Positions 60,123-64,000 of a stretch of DNA of 64,000 nt are shown piece by piece. Numbering within the stretch: position 1 is the stretch's first letter; each line of letters begins with the position of its first letter. The notes under the pieces were generated by a model. It saw nothing but the letters and a program-made list of their open reading frames with translations. It was not told where the DNA came from and ran no database searches. This DNA is from Clostridium sp. CAG:288 (GTDB taxonomy: Bacteria; Bacillota_I; Bacilli_A; RFN20; CAG-288). The stretch covers positions 1 to 64,000 of the forward strand of contig FR898180.1 of assembly GCA_000437395.1 (NCBI GenBank). The letters are read 5' to 3'. Made by a program: the position numbers and the translations under genes.

Positions 60123-60549
60123 AATTACCTCCAATTAACTCGCTAGCAAGTGTTGAATAATTATCTTCCTCGTTTACTTCATTGTTACGATAGACTTCAC
60201 TATCCCAAATTTCCAAATGATCTGACATGCCAACAACAACAACTTCTTTTTTGATACCAACTTTATCTGTCATTATTTTAGGAAGTTGAATTCTTCCTTG
60301 CTTGTCCATTGATAAATCGAATGAATTAGCGAAGAAAACACGTTTAACGCTTCTGGCTGCACTTGAGAAGTCATCTAAAGAATTGATCTTCTCAGCTTTC
60401 TTCTTATAAATTTCTGAAGGGTAGAATGAGAGGCATTTATCGAAATCTAAGACCATATAAAAACTATATCCTAATTCTTCCCTATATCTTGTAGGAAGAA
60501 CAAGGCGGTTTTTTTCATCGATAAGGTTAACTGTTTGTCCTAGAAACAT
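60112..60549 (-). CDS. mraZ: Transcriptional regulator MraZ
   Basis: A DNA-binding regulator of the division cluster built of two AbrB-like halves: QTVNLIDEKNRLVLPTRYREEL and DLSMDKQGRIQLPKIMTDKV. 145 aa from ATG 60549, with GGAGGC upstream; the frame extends five codons to a GTG inside the ribosome site. It heads the mraZ-rsmH-ftsL remnant and probably regulates itself. Confidence 0.95.
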   Translation of the reverse strand: MFLGQTVNLIDEKNRLVLPTRYREELGYSFYMVLDFDKCLSFYPSEIYKKKAEKINSLDDFSSAARSVKRVFFANSFDLSMDKQGRIQLPKIMTDKVGIKKEVVVVGMSDHLEIWDSEVYRNNEVNEEDNYSTLASELIGGNYGK

Positions 60550-60584
60550 TCCAATCGCCTCCACTTTATTCCCTTTCTATCCAT

Positions 60585-60613
60585 ATTCTAACACCAGAGT
60601 ATCATTATCGCAA
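60585..60613 (-). promoter_or_regulatory. Promoter of mraZ
   Basis: On the minus strand TTGCGA (60608-60613), 17 bp, TAGAAT (60585-60590). One GTGGAG sits near the start codon, but I do not see the three-repeat array usual for MraZ binding. Confidence 0.55.
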
Positions 60614-60634
60614 CAAAAATTTATATTTTTATGC

Positions 60635-60661
60635 AAAAGAAAAGCTACCATAAAGGTAGCT
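60635..60661 (-). terminator. Terminator after the yceD-like gene
   Basis: AGCTACC, 5 bases, GGTAGCT then TTTTCTTTT on the minus strand, 10 bases after the stop. Confidence 0.85.
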
Positions 60662-60670
60662 ATACATTCA

Positions 60671-61162
60671 TTATTTTGTTAAGTCCTCGTCATCAAACTC
60701 AATATTTGAAAACGCATTTCCTTTGCTTGCTTGATATTCGTCTTCAGAAACAATTTCAATACCATTAATTATTTTTTTTGATAATTTCGTCGTTGAATAA
60801 TTAGTTGGGATTGCATCGTAATATAAAGCTAAGGCTATCGGTCTAAAGTCGATCGAACCTGTAGTATCAAATTCTACATCAGATTCTATATCTTCATTTT
60901 GTGAAACCATAATTTCGTCAGAAACATTCTTTTTAAATGTCTTATATTTAAAATCGTGATCATCAAGAATTGTAACTACAACTTTTAATTCTAACGAAAC
61001 TAAATATGCACTTTCAGCAACTTTAGTAGCATAAATACTTGCTTCTAGAGTTTTAACGTCTTTAACATTAGGAGTAACTTTTAATTCTTTTGGTGTAAGT
61101 TCTAATTCAAAAGTTCTTCCTTCATCATTTAATCTAGCAATATTTTGCAAAGTGTATTTCAT
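60671..61162 (-). CDS. YceD/DUF177-like protein
   Basis: 163 aa. The C-terminal half has the DUF177 pattern, GSIDFRPIALALYYDAIPTNY, followed by a lysine-rich stretch. DUF177 proteins affect 23S rRNA accumulation and usually precede rpmF, which is absent here. It overlaps thyX by 4 bases (ATGA). I am moderately sure of the family. Confidence 0.6.
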   Translation of the reverse strand: MKYTLQNIARLNDEGRTFELELTPKELKVTPNVKDVKTLEASIYATKVAESAYLVSLELKVVVTILDDHDFKYKTFKKNVSDEIMVSQNEDIESDVEFDTTGSIDFRPIALALYYDAIPTNYSTTKLSKKIINGIEIVSEDEYQASKGNAFSNIEFDDEDLTK

Positions 61163-62055
61163 GCTGGTATTTTCTCCTCAATATAACCTTCTTTAACAAA
61201 ATGATTCTTAACTAATTGCATTACTCTACGCATATCGTGGTGAGCTGCAAAGTCTAATCTCAAGCCAAAAATTAATTCCCATTCTGCTAAATTTGTTGTT
61301 ACAACGATTGAAGTTTTTAAAGCGTTAGGTAAGATTGCTCTAGCTTTGTCTGGTGTTACTTTTCTAGATGCAAGATCCATATAGCCTTTTTCTATTGTAG
61401 TAAAAACAGTTTCATATATATCCTTGTTTTCTTCATAATCTATAGGTTTAATAAAAGATAGTTCTCCATTAAACTTATTTTTTGAATAATTACAATATCT
61501 TGTAGATTCTTGAGCAAACGAGCATCTTCTATGACGAACTAATTCGTGAGATACACCTCTATCTGTAATTATTTTCATAGTAACAAATTGGTGAATCTTT
61601 CTTTCTTCATATGATAACTTAGAAATTTCTTCACTGCTTAAAATTCTAATATTCTCATTGCTTTCAACTTCAAAATCTTTAAAGAAAACATCTTTTACTC
61701 TTTGGCTTAAAGCCGATATCAAAACAAGAAGTGGATTATCAAATTCTTTTCTTGCATATGCTTCAGCAATTGGTCTTAAACTAAGCGTAACTAAATAAAC
61801 ATCATTTTTATTTGACATGTAAACAAAAGGATTATTTATATTTTTTATTTCATAATATAATTCTTTATTTACAACAAATGTCAATGCCTTATGTTCAACC
61901 ATTGCAAAGTGACAATTATTTATAAGTCTGCTAACAAAAGGAGCTTCATCAGGTTCTTTTGGAGTGGATAAATAACAATTTCTAGCCACTTTAGCGATCA
62001 TATCAATCGTATCATCTATTTTTATTTCTTCAACTGATGGTTCAACTAATTTCAT
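61159..62055 (-). CDS. thyX: Flavin-dependent thymidylate synthase
   Basis: Makes dTMP from dUMP using FAD and methylenetetrahydrofolate. The ThyX motif RHRxxSxxxxSxR appears as RHRRCSFAQESTR. HFAMVEHKALTFVV and NLAEWELIFGLRLDFAAHHDMR are further family segments. 298 aa, longer than the usual 220-250. It is coupled to pheT by ATGA. Confidence 0.94.
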   Translation of the reverse strand: MKLVEPSVEEIKIDDTIDMIAKVARNCYLSTPKEPDEAPFVSRLINNCHFAMVEHKALTFVVNKELYYEIKNINNPFVYMSNKNDVYLVTLSLRPIAEAYARKEFDNPLLVLISALSQRVKDVFFKDFEVESNENIRILSSEEISKLSYEERKIHQFVTMKIITDRGVSHELVRHRRCSFAQESTRYCNYSKNKFNGELSFIKPIDYEENKDIYETVFTTIEKGYMDLASRKVTPDKARAILPNALKTSIVVTTNLAEWELIFGLRLDFAAHHDMRRVMQLVKNHFVKEGYIEEKIPA

Positions 62056-64000
62056 TGTTTCAAACTCACTTTCAATTTTTCAGTAACATTTTTAATTATA
62101 TTGTTCATAGTTTTAGTTATTTCTGCATCTGAAAGTGTATGATCAGAAGAAAGTGTGAAATTCAAAGCAATTGATTTTTCACCATCTTTTTCATAAATAT
62201 CAAATACATCAACTGACTTAACTAATTGTCCACCTGCTTTCTTAGCAGCCGTAATTAAATCTTTGCATGTTAATTCTGGTGGACAGACAAATGAAAGGTC
62301 TCTGAATACTGGTGGGAAAATGGAAATAGCTGTAAACTTAGTCTTTCCTGTTTTAATATTGAAGACATAGTTTAAATCTAATTCACCTACTACCATCTCT
62401 TTATATCCAAGTGATGGGTGTAATTCACCAATAGTACCGACCAAATCTTTACCAATCATAATGTCAGCTGAACGTCCTGGGTGGAAAGATTTATTAACTG
62501 ATGGAACAAATGAATATCTCTTTTCATCTATACCAAGCAAGTCAAGAATACCGGTAACAACGCCTTTAATATCGTAAAAATCTTTTATTGGATTAACTAT
62601 GTTGCCCTGATCGTGTTTTTTGCCAGACATAACAATAGCTAATCTTAAACCATTTGGTTCACCTTTAATGTCAACTGAAGAAACTTCAAACATATTGAAG
62701 TCGTTGTTTTTTCTATCTCTATTATATTTAGCAACTTCTATTAATGAAGGCAAAACTGAAATACGTACATACATGTGATCAGCTGTCATTGGATTAATAA
62801 TCTTATATGGTTCATGGGCTTTAAAAACGTTAGGACCACTTATTTTTTGTTCATCGACAAGAGTATATGTTAATGCTTCATTGAAGCCATTAGCAATTAA
62901 GTGTTCTCTTACCTTTCTACGTTTTGCTTGAGTCTCGCTTAATTCACCATGTGTTTGTGGCATATCTTTTAATGAAAGTTCTATTCTAGCTGGATCGTTT
63001 AGTCTAAAGACTTCTTCTTCAATGTCACATTGTTCTTTTAAATCCAGTCTATCATATGGTGGATATAAAACATTTCCTTCTTTTTTAACATTAATTCTTC
63101 TCAAGATATCCTCTACCTCAGCTTCAGAGAAATTAGAGCCAAGTCGATTATTTAATTTATCTAAAGAATAATCTATATGAGCATTAAATTCAGGAACTTC
63201 ATTATACTTTGTATAAGAAACTAATTTAGTATTTGGAGATAATTTATTAATTAAAGCTACTGTATATTGCATAGCTTCATCAACCAAATATGGATTGACG
63301 CCTTTAATAAATCTTGCTGATGAATCGCTAGCTAAACCTGTTCTAACAACTATTCTACGGACAGATGCATGATAGAAGTGAGCAGCTTCAATACCGATAT
63401 GAGATGTGTTTTCATCACATTCAACATTCTTTCCGCCCATTACGCCGGCTAAACACATAGGTTTTGTACCATCTGTTACAACTAAATCACCTTTGATGAC
63501 ATCGTATTCTTTATCATCTAAAGCTAAGAATTTTCCGCAGTAATCATCTTTAACTACAAATGAATTACTATCAATCTTGCTTAAGTCATACATGTGAAGA
63601 GGTTGACCAGTTATAAGCATTGAAAGGTTGCCAATATCAACTATGAGATTAATAGAACGTATTCCCATAGCTTGGAGATATCTTTCCATAATAAGTGGTG
63701 TCTTATTTTCAGTAAAGCCATTGATTTCTAACAAACTAAATGATTTACAATTTTCTGTTTCACTTCTAACATCAATTTTCTTTTCTAAGTTGTTTATTAG
63801 AGGTAAATCAATCTTTTTAAGTGGTCTATCTAAAATTGTGCTTAATTCTTTGGCCATACCTAATACTGATAAACAGTCAGGTCTATTAGCTAAAATATTA
63901 ATATCGAACAAATAGTCATCTAAGCCTAAGTGTTTTAAAATTTCTTCATCGCCTGGCAAATAGTCTTCAGGTAATTCTTCAATACCATTTAAAGAAGGTG
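62052..64000 (-). CDS. pheT: Phenylalanine-tRNA ligase beta subunit (5' end outside window)
   Basis: The frame is open to the window edge, so the N-terminal part (about 150 residues including the tRNA-binding domain) is missing. Visible parts are GLDDYLFDINILANRPDCLSVLGMAKE, the B3/B4 editing domain, the B5 domain (RLGSNFSEAEVEDILRRI), the synthetase-like core and the C-terminal FDX-ACB domain (FPPVFRDLSFVCP). An internal TTG could look like a start at 63959 but the upstream residues ELPEDYLPGDEE fit the family. The pheS gene should lie just to the right. Confidence 0.96.
   Translation of the reverse strand, partial: PSLNGIEELPEDYLPGDEEILKHLGLDDYLFDINILANRPDCLSVLGMAKELSTILDRPLKKIDLPLINNLEKKIDVRSETENCKSFSLLEINGFTENKTPLIMERYLQAMGIRSINLIVDIGNLSMLITGQPLHMYDLSKIDSNSFVVKDDYCGKFLALDDKEYDVIKGDLVVTDGTKPMCLAGVMGGKNVECDENTSHIGIEAAHFYHASVRRIVVRTGLASDSSARFIKGVNPYLVDEAMQYTVALINKLSPNTKLVSYTKYNEVPEFNAHIDYSLDKLNNRLGSNFSEAEVEDILRRINVKKEGNVLYPPYDRLDLKEQCDIEEEVFRLNDPARIELSLKDMPQTHGELSETQAKRRKVREHLIANGFNEALTYTLVDEQKISGPNVFKAHEPYKIINPMTADHMYVRISVLPSLIEVAKYNRDRKNNDFNMFEVSSVDIKGEPNGLRLAIVMSGKKHDQGNIVNPIKDFYDIKGVVTGILDLLGIDEKRYSFVPSVNKSFHPGRSADIMIGKDLVGTIGELHPSLGYKEMVVGELDLNYVFNIKTGKTKFTAISIFPPVFRDLSFVCPPELTCKDLITAAKKAGGQLVKSVDVFDIYEKDGEKSIALNFTLSSDHTLSDAEITKTMNNIIKNVTEKLKVSLKQ

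Overview
The window is a dense, low-GC chromosomal segment read with the standard code: TAA, TAG and TGA all end genes, including TGA for dinB, pyk, pheT and thyX. Gene content and synteny are Bacilli-like but reduced. Examples are the yqeG-yqeH-nadD/yqeK-rsfS block, the yqfC-yqfD-ybeY-cdd-era-recO-glyS-dnaG-sigA-trmK-yqfO block, apt-rel-hisS-aspS, efp next to spoIIIAH, and recN-spoIVB. The fused NadD-YqeK, a single-chain GlyS, MEP isoprenoid genes (ispG, ispH), ThyX and many short proteins point to an uncultured Bacilli lineage near Erysipelotrichia/Mollicutes, of the RF39/RFN20 gut type. That placement is inference.

Layout. 1-10.5 kb is almost all plus strand: an unknown gene, recN, spoIVB, dinB, xerD, deoB, and a binding protein and permease without an ATPase. 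10.5-10.86 kb is an intergenic hub with a four-unit 11-bp repeat array, three DnaA boxes and a very good dif site. From there to the right end most genes are on the minus strand (about 40 of 53), so genes converge on dif and the window spans the replication terminus. 10.9-20.2 kb holds mtnN, rsfS, nadD-yqeK, yqeH, yqeG, sigK and topoisomerase IV. 20.2-23.7 kb holds plsY, a zinc-ribbon pseudogene, yneF, spoIIIAH, efp and rpmG. 23.8-29.4 kb is a MarR-controlled heterodimeric ABC exporter operon running into ispG. 29.4-42.4 kb holds nfo, cshB, aspS, hisS, rel, apt, yqfQ, ispH, yqfO, trmK and sigA. 42.5-53.1 kb holds dnaG, glyS, recO, era, cdd, ybeY, a C39-peptidase membrane protein, yqfD, yqfC, dnaI and dnaB. 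53.3-58.9 kb is a glycolytic operon (pfkA-pyk-ROK kinase) behind a cre site, then T-box-controlled thrS. 58.9-64 kb is a dcw remnant (ftsL-like, rsmH, mraZ), then yceD-like, thyX and a partial pheT.

The most interesting points are these. Sporulation genes (spoIVB, sigK with a pro-sequence, spoIIIAH, yqfC, yqfD, and a yqfQ-like gene) are scattered at their ancestral positions while their usual partners are absent locally. An 11-bp phased repeat element occurs at three intergenic sites around dif, one of them beside DnaA boxes. A C39 peptidase fused to an ABC membrane domain but lacking the ATPase sits where phoH and pgpH are normally found. Several enzymes have lost signature catalytic residues (DnaI Walker A, YqeG nucleophile). 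Perfect palindromes are centred on the -10 boxes of several housekeeping promoters. Coordinates of regulatory sites were read by eye. No alignments, folding or database searches were run.
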